Assembly (NCBI GenBank): GCA_002449265.1 | Contig: DKCV01000013.1 | Location: forward strand, 1 to 64,000 | Source: Caryophanales bacterium UBA6865 | GTDB lineage: Bacteria > Bacillota_I > Bacilli_A > RFN20 > CAG-826 | Direction of reading: 5' to 3' | DNA length: 64,000 bases | In this document: positions 27,385-35,041 of the stretch, piece after piece | Position numbering within the stretch: position 1 is the first letter of the stretch | How the letters are laid out: each line of letters opens with the position of its first letter | Position numbers and translations under genes: made by a program | Notes under the pieces: model-generated | What the model was told of the DNA's origin: nothing | Database searches by the model: none | The model's input: only the letters and a program-made list of their open reading frames with translations

Positions 27385-27450
27385 CCGAAAATATAAGTTG
27401 ATACCGCTTTTACCGATAAGGCGATTTCTTCTTTTTCTAGTGGGATTTGT

Positions 27451-27478
27451 TTGTTCCTTCGATTCAATTCTCTATAAT
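27451..27478 (+). promoter_or_regulatory. ung promoter giving a leaderless transcript
   Basis: TTGTTC (27451-27456), 16 bp and TATAAT (27473-27478) form a promoter. The chosen ung start is at 27486, only 7 bp past the -10 box, so transcription should begin at or next to the start codon. No ribosome site can fit. Confidence 0.6.
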
Positions 27479-27485
27479 GAAGGGC

Positions 27486-28154
27486 ATGCTACAAGACTGG
27501 GACGCGCTTTTTCAAAGCATTAAAAATAAGGATTATTCAAAAAGTCTTCATGCGTTTCTAGACGAAGAATATCAGCATCACACGGTTTATCCGCCTCGTG
27601 ACATGGTATTTCAAGCGTTTCGCTTAACCAAACCAAGCGAATTAAAGGTTGTCATTATTGGTCAAGATCCTTATCACAACCCCGGGCAAGCGATGGGGTT
27701 ATCTTTTAGCGTACCCCGTGGAATCGAACCACCCCCTTCTTTAATGAATATTTACCGCGAAATTGAACGCGATATCGGTGGGATCAAAATGAATTACGAC
27801 AATGGCGATTTAACGCCTTGGGCAAAGCAAGGGGTGCTTTTATTGAACGCTTATCTTACCGTGAGAATGAATGAACCTTTAAGCCATAGACGCGCGGAAT
27901 ACGATGATTTCATTCATGATGTCATGATGTATTTGGATACTTTGGATCAGCCAATCGTTTTTATGCTCTGGGGTGGATTTGCTAAAAAATACAAAGCGAT
28001 GATTCATAATCCAAAACATCTTGTTTTAGAAGCGGTGCACCCATCTCCACTAAGCGCGAATCGCGGGGGATGGTTTGGGCTCCATTTGTTTTCAAAATGC
28101 AACCGGTATTTAGAAGATAATGGTGTAGCCTCTATTGACTGGCTCATCCAATAA
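27486..28154 (+). CDS. ung: Uracil-DNA glycosylase, family 1
   Basis: A 222-residue protein that removes uracil from DNA to start base-excision repair. The catalytic-water motif GQDPYHNPGQAMGLSFSV, with the active Asp in GQDPYH, and the DNA-minor-groove motif HPSPLSANRG are both intact. Length matches bacterial family 1 enzymes. The start MLQDWDALF is used because an ATG at 27477 lies inside the -10 box TATAAT; this implies a leaderless mRNA. The TPP riboswitch of the next gene begins 18 bp after the stop. It is probably a one-gene unit, divergent from eno. Confidence 0.97.
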   Translation: MLQDWDALFQSIKNKDYSKSLHAFLDEEYQHHTVYPPRDMVFQAFRLTKPSELKVVIIGQDPYHNPGQAMGLSFSVPRGIEPPPSLMNIYREIERDIGGIKMNYDNGDLTPWAKQGVLLLNAYLTVRMNEPLSHRRAEYDDFIHDVMMYLDTLDQPIVFMLWGGFAKKYKAMIHNPKHLVLEAVHPSPLSANRGGWFGLHLFSKCNRYLEDNGVASIDWLIQ

Positions 28155-28171
28155 GGTTAGTCTTTTCTTAT

Positions 28172-28253
28172 CCGGAGCTCACCGTCCAGTGGGCTGAGAG
28201 GAGTCTATAGGAGACTCGACGGCACACCTGATCCAGATAATGCTGGCGGAGGT
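28172..28253 (+). ncRNA. TPP riboswitch (THI element)
   Basis: Conserved blocks are present in order: GGGCTGAGAG (28191-28200), a variable hairpin with GAGTC and GACTC arms, then ACCTGATCCAGATAATGC and GGCGGAGG. These are the hallmarks of the thiamine pyrophosphate aptamer. It lies directly before a ThiT-like thiamine transporter gene. Confidence 0.95.
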
Positions 28254-28275
28254 AATAAAAAACTTGTTTTTTTGT

Positions 28276-28305
28276 CCTCCGAGTGTGTCCATTTGGAGGT
28301 TTTTT
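28276..28305 (+). terminator. Riboswitch expression platform: terminator that also hides the ribosome site
   Basis: CCTCCGA (28276-28282) pairs with TTGGAGG (28293-28299), followed by six T residues. GGAGG here is also the ribosome site of the ATG at 28307. The hairpin can therefore stop transcription and, if readthrough occurs, mask translation. Which mode dominates cannot be told from sequence. Confidence 0.7.
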
Positions 28306-28306
28306 C

Positions 28307-29353
28307 ATGGAAGACGAGAGCCGAAAAGAGAAGAAATTTATCTTCTTTATGCCGTTAGTATTTGCGGTGATGAGCATTTTGTTCTTATTAGGAACGGTAC
28401 TAACGTATTCGATTAAGTACACCCCAGTCGGTGCTGAAAAAGCGGTGAAAGACTATTTCAATATCCATTTATGGGATATGTTTAACACTTCTCTTACTCC
28501 GTCTTGGCCGGTTATTTGTATCATTTCTTTATTAATTTGGGCAGGAATTGCGCCGATATTCGGTTTATTCACCAAAGATAAAGTTCGCGAAAACTTCGCG
28601 CTTAGTTCGACATTCTCTTTCTTATTTGGGGTTTGCTTTCTTGCCGCGTATAAAGAGCTTTTCTCTTATTTTGCCGCGAATTTAATTGAAAATTATCATT
28701 CGGCCGATGTTGGATACGGGACTGCCTTATCACTCCTTATGGCAACGATTGGCGCTTTTACTTCACTAGCGACTACTGGGAAAAAATATGGCGACAATAT
28801 TCGAGCAATTACGGAAGATGGAATTTTGATTGCCTTAGCTTTTGTCTTTAATTTTATTAAACTCCCAATCTCGACCGGGGCCGGTTCCATTAATCTTCAA
28901 ATGCTCCCTCTATTCTTAATCGCCTTAAGGAGAGGGCCGCTTCATGGCTTTATTTCGGGGGGTATTGTCTACGGCATGTTAACTTGCTTAACGGATGGAT
29001 ACGGCTTATTCACTTACCCATTTGATTATTTGATTGGCTTTGGTTCGGTAGCGGTTATGGGCTTTTTCTCAAAACTCATTATGCCCTCTAGGAAAGATGC
29101 CGCTTCTTGGGGTCATTACTCGATTAAGGGCGAATTATATCTATTGCTTGCTGGCGTTTTGGCGACAGCCGTTCGCTTCTTAGGAAGCTCAGTAAGCTCT
29201 ATGGTGTTCTATGAGTTAGATTTCCCCGCCGCGTGCGTCTATAACGCGATTTATATTCCGGTTTCTGGAGCGATCGCTCTTGCGGTTTTAATGGCTTTAT
29301 ATGGCCCATTATGTCATATCAATGCGATGTTCCCAACGGAGCAAGAACGTTAA
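28307..29353 (+). CDS. thiT: ThiT-like thiamine ECF transporter S component with extra N-terminal membrane region
   Basis: A 348-residue membrane protein. The C-terminal half (from about residue 165) matches ThiT, the substrate-binding S component of energy-coupling-factor thiamine transporters. GILIALAFVFNFIKLPI and GSINLQMLPLFLIALRRG are the family hallmarks. ThiT proteins are about 190 residues; here ~160 extra residues with roughly four helices and a charged loop (FTKDKVREN) come first. That extension resembles no domain I recognise. The TPP riboswitch immediately upstream independently supports thiamine or a precursor as the substrate. No ECF ATPase or EcfT gene is nearby, so shared modules elsewhere are presumed. 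ATG 28307 is preferred over 28283, as GGAGG lies 8 nt upstream. Confidence 0.85.
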   Translation: MEDESRKEKKFIFFMPLVFAVMSILFLLGTVLTYSIKYTPVGAEKAVKDYFNIHLWDMFNTSLTPSWPVICIISLLIWAGIAPIFGLFTKDKVRENFALSSTFSFLFGVCFLAAYKELFSYFAANLIENYHSADVGYGTALSLLMATIGAFTSLATTGKKYGDNIRAITEDGILIALAFVFNFIKLPISTGAGSINLQMLPLFLIALRRGPLHGFISGGIVYGMLTCLTDGYGLFTYPFDYLIGFGSVAVMGFFSKLIMPSRKDAASWGHYSIKGELYLLLAGVLATAVRFLGSSVSSMVFYELDFPAACVYNAIYIPVSGAIALAVLMALYGPLCHINAMFPTEQER

Positions 29354-29615
29354 TTGTTTTAAGAATTTTGATTAATCTTTAAAGGAGTGTTGAAACATTT
29401 TTCATCACTGAATTCTTGATGATTGGCACAATTCTGCTATCACATGTTAGAGAAATAAGAAGTAGACGCCATTAATTTAAAAGAATGTTTATTTTGCGTA
29501 GGAATATAAATAGAGCATTCCCTACTATTTTGTGGGTGTTTTGCGTTTACTCGTTTATAATTCTTCTAGTACGTAATAGACGCGTGCCAAAATATTTTTG
29601 GTAGGAGACACGAAG

Positions 29616-30773
29616 ATGGAAGAAAAGAAAATCGATGATGCTTCTATAGAAGAAACAAAAGAAGTAGAAACGAAAAAAGAACCTGAAAGCGATTTTGCAG
29701 ATGAAGTAAAAAGGGAAGAACCTGTTACCGTAGAAGAACCCGTTCAGGAAAAAGAGGCGCAGCCTGAAGTTAATCTTTATAAAGAAGAGGAAGATGCCGT
29801 ATCAGAAGAAGTGGCTGACACTTCTAAGAAAGAGAAGGGGAAAATTGCTCCGACTTACGAATATAATGATGAGAATCTAGCCGCGATTGAAAACGCGAGA
29901 GGCGAATTCCATAAAGCTTATAAAAAAGAAAATCTCATCAAATGGATCATCACTGGCGTTAGCCTTGCTTTGATTATTGTTGGTTATATTATTCCTAATA
30001 CCATTCCTGCGTTAAGCGGAAAGCAAACCGGTATGTATATCACTTTAGGCGTATTGCTAGGTGCGATTTTAATCTTAGGCGTTTATAGCTTTTTCTCCAA
30101 AAAGAGACTCGACCGTTTGATGAATGATTATTTTGCCAAATTCTATTCTTTCTCTAACGCCTATTCTTTCTCCAATCTTGGCGTTATGAATATTGAGGGC
30201 GGGGTTACGAATAAGATTCAGCCTGAAGATTTAAGCGCCTGCAATCTCTATGAGAATGTGGTCAAGGTCGGTTCAAGGGATTTAGTGAGCTTTGATTATC
30301 ACGATAATCGCATTAAAGTCGTTGATTGTGCCGCTCAAACTAGAGGAGAAAAGACATTACGCACCGTATTTGTTGGGAAAATGATCGTTGCCCCAAATCA
30401 CTACACAGGTGAAGATTTAATCGTTTACTTAAAAGGGAACAAAAGAGCTCTTCCTCCCACCAACTTGGCGGGGCTTGATGTTCTAGAAGACCATAGCGAT
30501 TATGTTGTCTACGGCAAAAAAGGGAACCGCAAAGGCTTAACCAAAAAGAGCTTAGAAGCGATTAAAGAAATTCGTACGGATAAGACGCTTATTGATGTTG
30601 CTGTATCGATTAGAGAAGGGAATACCTATTTCTTAATGGGGTATGAAGATACGCTTATGGTGCTCCCGCTAGAAAAACCGTTTGACCCAGCACCAACTGA
30701 GCATTATCACGCCGATTTAAAGAAAGTACTTACGGCGATTGATACCATCAATGGCTACAAAGAAAAAGAATAA
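29616..30773 (+). CDS. Membrane protein with acidic N-terminal tail, function unknown
   Basis: A 385-residue protein I do not recognise. Residues 1-80 are very rich in Glu and Lys (EEKK, KEVETKKEPESD) and probably disordered. Two hydrophobic helices follow (around IKWIITGVSLALIIVGYII and MYITLGVLLGAILILGVYSFF). A soluble domain of about 215 residues comes last, with motifs such as VGSRDLVSFDYHDNRIKVVD. AGGAG (29603-29607) precedes ATG 29616. It has its own terminator 25 bp after the stop and a long 5' gap (29354-29615), so it is a single-gene unit. Not enough is visible to propose a function beyond a membrane-anchored cytoplasmic domain. Confidence 0.7.
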   Translation: MEEKKIDDASIEETKEVETKKEPESDFADEVKREEPVTVEEPVQEKEAQPEVNLYKEEEDAVSEEVADTSKKEKGKIAPTYEYNDENLAAIENARGEFHKAYKKENLIKWIITGVSLALIIVGYIIPNTIPALSGKQTGMYITLGVLLGAILILGVYSFFSKKRLDRLMNDYFAKFYSFSNAYSFSNLGVMNIEGGVTNKIQPEDLSACNLYENVVKVGSRDLVSFDYHDNRIKVVDCAAQTRGEKTLRTVFVGKMIVAPNHYTGEDLIVYLKGNKRALPPTNLAGLDVLEDHSDYVVYGKKGNRKGLTKKSLEAIKEIRTDKTLIDVAVSIREGNTYFLMGYEDTLMVLPLEKPFDPAPTEHYHADLKKVLTAIDTINGYKEKE

Positions 30774-30797
30774 AAACTAATTTCTTGTCGTAAGTCT

Positions 30798-30851
30798 AAC
30801 GAATAAAGGCGCAATAAAAATAACCCTTTATTCGTTTTTTTGTTTATATTC
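30798..30851 (+). terminator. Intrinsic terminator
   Basis: AACGAATAAAGG (30798-30809) pairs with CCTTTATTCGTT (30835-30846), followed by a run of T to 30851. It lies 25 bp past the stop of the membrane-protein gene. Confidence 0.88.
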
Positions 30852-31048
30852 GTTTTGCGAGGATATTTAAAAACAAATCATAAACTACTTCGTTATTTAT
30901 TTTAAAAAATAATGCGTATTTTGCAGTGATTTTCTATTCCAGCTGAAATTAAGTGATTTTCGCCATTTTTTCTTTAGCGAAAGTAGGTGTCGAAATAATA
31001 GGCTTGACTTATAATTAAGTCAGTTCCTCGTTTGAGGCGACCTTCTTT

Positions 31049-31621
31049 ATGGATAAAAAATTATCAACAAATCGATTTCCAAAATGGATTATCGTTCAAG
31101 CTTATAAGCATGATGGCTTACTCCATCGACAATGGTCTCCGGCTTATTTAGCGGAAGAAACTGACGATTATTGGGCAATATGCTCCCGCGCATCTTTAGT
31201 CACCGAATCTGATGGAAGAAGATGGATGACAAAGGAGCATGCCGTATTTCTTTTATTCAAGAAAAAGTGGATGAATGTCATCTGCATGATGAAAGAAGAC
31301 GGACTTTGTTATTACGTCAATATCGCTTCCCCAACCATTTTGGATAAGGGATATCTTAAATATATCGATTATGATTTAGACGTGAAGCTTTTCCCGGATG
31401 GTGGGATTAAAGAACTTGATGAGCAAGAATTTGAACGTCACGTTTTAACATATGGCTATTCTCCTGAACTCACGAAAGCGATTCGTAAGTCCACGAAAGA
31501 AGTCAAAGAAGCCATGAATCGTCACGATTTTCCTTTTCAAAGCGAAAGCATCAACGCGATTTACGATAAATTCTTAAGCGAAAATAAGCCTTTCGTGGTC
31601 ACAAAAAACGAGCGTTTTTGA
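31049..31621 (+). CDS. DUF402-family protein (nucleoside di/triphosphatase-like)
   Basis: A 190-residue protein of the DUF402 family. The core shows HRQWSPAYLAEETDDYWAI, YYVNIASPTILDKG and YIDYDLDVKLFPDG, which carry the conserved residues for divalent metal and phosphate binding. Firmicutes members hydrolyse nucleoside di- and triphosphates in vitro. A promoter TTGACT-TATAAT lies near 31003-31015, with a leader of about 27 nt containing GAGG. It directly precedes the tsaE gene but the latter has its own TATAAT. The biochemical role here is by family only. Confidence 0.8.
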   Translation: MDKKLSTNRFPKWIIVQAYKHDGLLHRQWSPAYLAEETDDYWAICSRASLVTESDGRRWMTKEHAVFLLFKKKWMNVICMMKEDGLCYYVNIASPTILDKGYLKYIDYDLDVKLFPDGGIKELDEQEFERHVLTYGYSPELTKAIRKSTKEVKEAMNRHDFPFQSESINAIYDKFLSENKPFVVTKNERF

Positions 31622-31661
31622 TATATGCTCCTTTTCTAGAAGACTATAATGGGTATTGATT

Positions 31662-32126
31662 ATGAACTACACTTTTGTTAGTAAAAATAGAGAAGAGACA
31701 GTCCGTCTAGGCGAAATTATCGCCCCCTTGTTTAAGGCTGGGGACGTAGTCCTACTAGAAGGAGATTTGGGCGCTGGAAAGACGACTTTAGTGGGTGGGG
31801 TTAGTAAAGCTCTCCATATTGTAGACGAAGTCATTTCCCCTACCTTTAACATCATGAAATGCTACTTCAAGGGGGACTTGCCTCTTTATCATATCGATGC
31901 TTATCGACTTGAGAACCAAAACATTGAATTAGGACTAGACGAATATATTGAAGGGGACGGAGTATGCTTTGTGGAATGGCCCCAATTCATTAAGCCATTG
32001 CTTCCTGATGAATATCTAGAAATCGTTTTAGAGCATATCGATGAAAATCAGAGGAAAATCACCTTAAAAAGCAATTCCCCTCATTTTGATACAATGGTTA
32101 AAAAAGTAGAGGAGATACTAATATGA
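31662..32126 (+). CDS. tsaE: tRNA threonylcarbamoyladenosine biosynthesis ATPase TsaE
   Basis: A 154-residue P-loop protein. Walker A GDLGAGKTTLV and the family segments SPTFNIMKCY, LYHIDAYRLE and CFVEWPQ are present. TsaE works with TsaB and TsaD to make t6A37 on ANN-decoding tRNAs. Its stop overlaps the tsaB start by four bases. TATAAT at 31645-31650 is only 11 bp before ATG 31662, so the transcript has almost no leader. This is the first gene of the tsaE-tsaB-rimI-tsaD operon, a common Firmicutes order. Confidence 0.95.
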   Translation: MNYTFVSKNREETVRLGEIIAPLFKAGDVVLLEGDLGAGKTTLVGGVSKALHIVDEVISPTFNIMKCYFKGDLPLYHIDAYRLENQNIELGLDEYIEGDGVCFVEWPQFIKPLLPDEYLEIVLEHIDENQRKITLKSNSPHFDTMVKKVEEILI

Positions 32127-32719
32127 TTGGCATTTTGATTGACTCGAGCAATGCAAGTTTGATTTTAGGCATTAGTAAAGATAAGAAAATCATCGATCAA
32201 ATTGATGAGCCCGCTTGGCAAAGACAAAGCGAACTCCTTGTTGATTATTTAGGAAAGCTAATGGATAAAAATCATATTGACCGTAAGGATATTTCCTATG
32301 TTGTCGCTACGAAAGGCCCTGGTTCCTATACTGGCGTTCGTATTGCCTTAACGGTCGCCAAAGTCATGGCGTTTGCCTTGAATATTCCTTTGTATCTTGT
32401 TTCGAGTTTGGAAGTGCTAAAAGAAGCGAGCGTCGTTTCCCTATGCGTTTCTAACGCTAGAAGCAAGCGTTCTTATGTAGGGATCTATGAAGGGGAAAAG
32501 ACACTTCTAGAAGATACGATTTGGACGAACGAAGAACTCCTTTCTTATTTAAAAGAGCATCCTTCCGTCTCACTATGTGGGGAAGTTGATTATTTAGGAT
32601 TAGAAGCAAAAAGGCCGGATATTCTTAAGAATTTAAATGAAGCTACCTCCAATAAAAATCTCGCAAAGAACGTCTTAAGCGCTAAACCGGTTTATTTAAA
32701 AGATAGCTATCCAGTATGA
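32123..32719 (+). CDS. tsaB: tRNA threonylcarbamoyladenosine biosynthesis protein TsaB
   Basis: A 198-residue ASKHA-fold protein, shorter than the ~230-residue enterobacterial type. The conserved segment TKGPGSYTGVRIALTVAK is intact. TsaB is the non-catalytic partner and scaffold of TsaD. It overlaps both neighbours by four bases, typical of coupled translation. The C-terminal half is weakly conserved, as is normal in the family. Confidence 0.93.
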   Translation: MIGILIDSSNASLILGISKDKKIIDQIDEPAWQRQSELLVDYLGKLMDKNHIDRKDISYVVATKGPGSYTGVRIALTVAKVMAFALNIPLYLVSSLEVLKEASVVSLCVSNARSKRSYVGIYEGEKTLLEDTIWTNEELLSYLKEHPSVSLCGEVDYLGLEAKRPDILKNLNEATSNKNLAKNVLSAKPVYLKDSYPV

Positions 32720-33165
32720 GCAATATCCGTATTCGAAAAATTAAAGAAGAGGACGTACTAGCTGTCGCAAATCTTGAGGCTGCTTGCTTTATTGACCCTT
32801 GGCCAGAAAAGCAAGTCCGTTACGAGATGAAAGAAAATCCCTGCGCGAAAGTATATGTCGCGCTTCTAGAAGATGAAGTCGTTGGCTATCTCGATTTTAT
32901 GATCACCTTCGATAGCGCGACGATTAATCGCTTATGCGTGAATGAAAACTATCGCCGAAAAGGGATTGCCCAAGCTCTCCTTGATAAGATGGTCGAAGTA
33001 TGTAAAAAACAAAAAGATCGTGTCGATTTCATTACTCTAGAAGTACGCGCCTCTAACGAAAAGGCAATATCTCTATATCAAAAGAACGATTGGGAAGAGA
33101 TAGTAAAAAAGCCTCATTATTACGAAAACGGGGAAGATGCGATATACATGGTGAGGAGTTTATAA
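32716..33165 (+). CDS. rimI: Ribosomal-protein-alanine N-acetyltransferase (RimI-like GNAT)
   Basis: A 149-residue GNAT enzyme. The acetyl-CoA-binding motif A is INRLCVNENYRRKGIAQALL, followed by TLEVRASNEKAISLYQKNDW. RimI acetylates the N-terminus of ribosomal protein S18 in E. coli. The call rests on the GNAT fold and on its fixed place between tsaB and tsaD in many Firmicutes. Start overlaps the tsaB stop; tsaD begins one base after its stop. Confidence 0.88.
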   Translation: MSNIRIRKIKEEDVLAVANLEAACFIDPWPEKQVRYEMKENPCAKVYVALLEDEVVGYLDFMITFDSATINRLCVNENYRRKGIAQALLDKMVEVCKKQKDRVDFITLEVRASNEKAISLYQKNDWEEIVKKPHYYENGEDAIYMVRSL

Positions 33166-33166
33166 C

Positions 33167-34186
33167 ATGGCAAAAATTCTAGCGATTGAATCCAGTTGCG
33201 ACGAAACTAGCGTCGCAATTACCGATAATGGAAAGCTTTTGGCAAACGTGGTGAGCACCCAGATTGCTGTTCACCAAAAATATGGCGGCGTTATGCCAGA
33301 AATCGCGTCGCGCTTACACTGCGAAAATATCGATGTTTGCTTAAAAGAAGCATTAGAGCAATCTCATTTGTCTTTTATAGACATGGATGCTTTTGCCGTG
33401 ACGAGGGGCCCAGGATTAATCGGCTGCCTCCATGTTGGCTTACAAGCAGCAAAAACCTTAGCGATGCTTTATCATAAACCTTTAATCCCAGTCCACCATT
33501 TAGCGGGCCATATTTACGCCAATGAATACGTGGGTGAGCTCAAATTTCCTCTTTTATGCGTTGTCGTAAGCGGTGGGAATACCGAACTCGTCATCATGCG
33601 TGAGCACTTAAATTTCTCAATCATCGGCGAAACAAAAGATGATGCGGTTGGGGAATGCTATGACAAGGTGGCCCGTGTTTTAGGTCTTCCTTATCCTGGA
33701 GGTCTACCGATCGATCAACACGCAAAACTCGGGAAACATACTTATCACCTCCCTCTGCCTCTTGCTGGAAAAGGGACATATGATTTCTCTTATAGTGGCT
33801 TAAAAACAAGCGTCATCAATCTCGTAAATCAGCTTAAGATGAAAGGCGAAGAAGTTCGTCTTGATGATATGTGTAAGAGTTTCCAAGACGTTGCAATTGG
33901 CATGATTATTGAAAAAGCAACGAAAGCCGCGCTTGAGTATCAAGTGAAACAAGTCGTTTTAGCGGGTGGAGTCAGCGCGAATAGCTATCTTCGCCAAGAA
34001 ATAACAGAACGTCTCAAAGGAACGGGGATTGATTTGATTATTCCGCCATTATGGTGCACGACCGACAATGCCGCGATGATTGCTAAAGTCGCTGAGCATC
34101 TATACAAAGAAAAACTCTTTGCTCCTTTGTCTTTAGGGGTTGATCCTAACTGGAAAATCGATCATTTCCGCGATTTTGAAAATTGA
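33167..34186 (+). CDS. tsaD: tRNA N6-adenosine threonylcarbamoyltransferase TsaD
   Basis: A 339-residue protein of the Kae1/TsaD family, which transfers the threonylcarbamoyl group to A37. Hallmarks: AIESSCDETSVAI at the N-terminus, the metal-binding HLAGHIYAN, VVSGGNTELV, and the C-terminal AGGVSANSYLR and TDNAAMIA. All are intact. GAGG before the ATG at 33167 lies within the end of rimI. Last gene of the t6A operon; essential in most bacteria. Confidence 0.98.
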   Translation: MAKILAIESSCDETSVAITDNGKLLANVVSTQIAVHQKYGGVMPEIASRLHCENIDVCLKEALEQSHLSFIDMDAFAVTRGPGLIGCLHVGLQAAKTLAMLYHKPLIPVHHLAGHIYANEYVGELKFPLLCVVVSGGNTELVIMREHLNFSIIGETKDDAVGECYDKVARVLGLPYPGGLPIDQHAKLGKHTYHLPLPLAGKGTYDFSYSGLKTSVINLVNQLKMKGEEVRLDDMCKSFQDVAIGMIIEKATKAALEYQVKQVVLAGGVSANSYLRQEITERLKGTGIDLIIPPLWCTTDNAAMIAKVAEHLYKEKLFAPLSLGVDPNWKIDHFRDFEN

Positions 34187-34272
34187 ATCCTTGTTTTTTA
34201 AAGAAACTTGCAAAAGTGCGAAAAAACTTGAAAAAACGTGGGGGGTAAAATTCCTATAGAAAGGAGGCTTCT

Positions 34273-34539
34273 ATGGGTATTGCTGCATTGGTTCTAGGCA
34301 TCATCTCTTTGATTTTGAGTTGTGTTTCTTTTTCCGTTATACTCGGCTATTTATCGATTGTCGCGTTCGTTCTCGGCGTTACCGGCATCGTTTTGGCCGG
34401 TATTGTGATACATAAGGGTGGTCGTGCAACGGGCGGATTAGTCACCTCAATCATTGGCACCGTGTTTTCATTTATCCCTGCTATTATTTGGATCATTGCG
34501 ATTGTGGCTGCGGCCAACATCGCTACGATGGCTGCTTAG
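34273..34539 (+). CDS. Small membrane protein, DUF4190-like
   Basis: An 88-residue, very hydrophobic protein with three helices: LVLGIISLILSCVSF, a second around FVLGVTGIVLAGIVI and a third in the C-terminus. The short GGRATGGLVTSIIG loop is typical of DUF4190-type small membrane proteins. AAGGAGG precedes the ATG. It forms a single-gene unit with a terminator at 34563-34598. Function unknown. Confidence 0.7.
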   Translation: MGIAALVLGIISLILSCVSFSVILGYLSIVAFVLGVTGIVLAGIVIHKGGRATGGLVTSIIGTVFSFIPAIIWIIAIVAAANIATMAA

Positions 34540-34562
34540 TATTCAGCCAGCTATCAAGTAGA

Positions 34563-34598
34563 AACCGAACCTTTGTAGTGAGGTTTGGTTTTCTTTTT
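34563..34598 (+). terminator. Intrinsic terminator
   Basis: AACCGAACCT (34563-34572) pairs with AGGTTTGGTT (34581-34590) and is followed by TTCTTTTT. It ends the small membrane-protein gene. Confidence 0.88.
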
Positions 34599-34680
34599 AA
34601 AAAGTTGAAAAATCAAAATCTTACAAAATTTTTTGGTAAAAATAGGAAAAGCATGCCTATAGATAAGTGAGGGAGCATTT

Positions 34681-34791
34681 ATGCGAACTCAAAAACATTT
34701 CCCCGGGGAGAATGACGAGAAAGGAGAGTCGGGGATGGACGTCACGTCAATCGTGATGATTTTGATTCTCATCCTCCTAATAGAGAGTTAA
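34681..34791 (+). CDS. Probable type I toxin: very small hydrophobic peptide
   Basis: The frame from ATG 34681 encodes 36 residues. An internal ATG at 34735, with AAGGAG eight bases upstream, gives only MDVTSIVMILILILLIES (18 residues). Either way the product is one membrane helix with a short tail, like holin-like or TxpA-type toxins of Firmicutes. GGGAG also precedes 34681. Directly after the stop lie a terminator-type stem and a strong opposite-strand promoter. That is the arrangement seen at type I toxin-antitoxin loci, where an antisense RNA pairs with the toxin mRNA. It sits between two housekeeping genes. The peptide alone could be chance; the antisense promoter makes the call credible. 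Confidence 0.55.
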   Translation: MRTQKHFPGENDEKGESGMDVTSIVMILILILLIES

Positions 34792-34832
34792 AAAAATTCT
34801 AACGGCCGAAGAGGTCGTTAGAACCTAAAACC
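34790..34832 (-). ncRNA. Probable antisense RNA antitoxin
   Basis: On the minus strand TTGCAA (34861-34866), 16 bp and TATAAT (34839-34844) form a near-consensus promoter, so transcription should start near 34832. The RNA folds at TTCTAACG (34816-34823) with CGTTAGAA (34797-34804) and ends in seven T residues at 34790-34796. The product would be about 43 nt, complementary to the 3' end of the toxin mRNA. Confidence 0.55.
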
Positions 34833-35041
34833 TCTACCATTATAGCTTAGCTGCAAGGCTTTGCAATAATGGTTGCCCTCTTTCCCCGGGGCCGAATGTT
34901 AATTCGACAGCAAATCAATAACGCGATTAAGGGATTCGAGTATTGATTATGCCTTCTTGCGTAACATTTTCTATCTATCAAGAAGGAAGTGGCGGTAAAA
35001 TATTTCCGAAATTTCGCGTTTATTCGTGTTTAGGAGATTTT

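Noticed and set aside
34943..35041. N-terminal extension of AsnRS
   Set aside because: The extra 33 residues have no counterpart in the family, and AGGAG lies correctly before ATG 35042.
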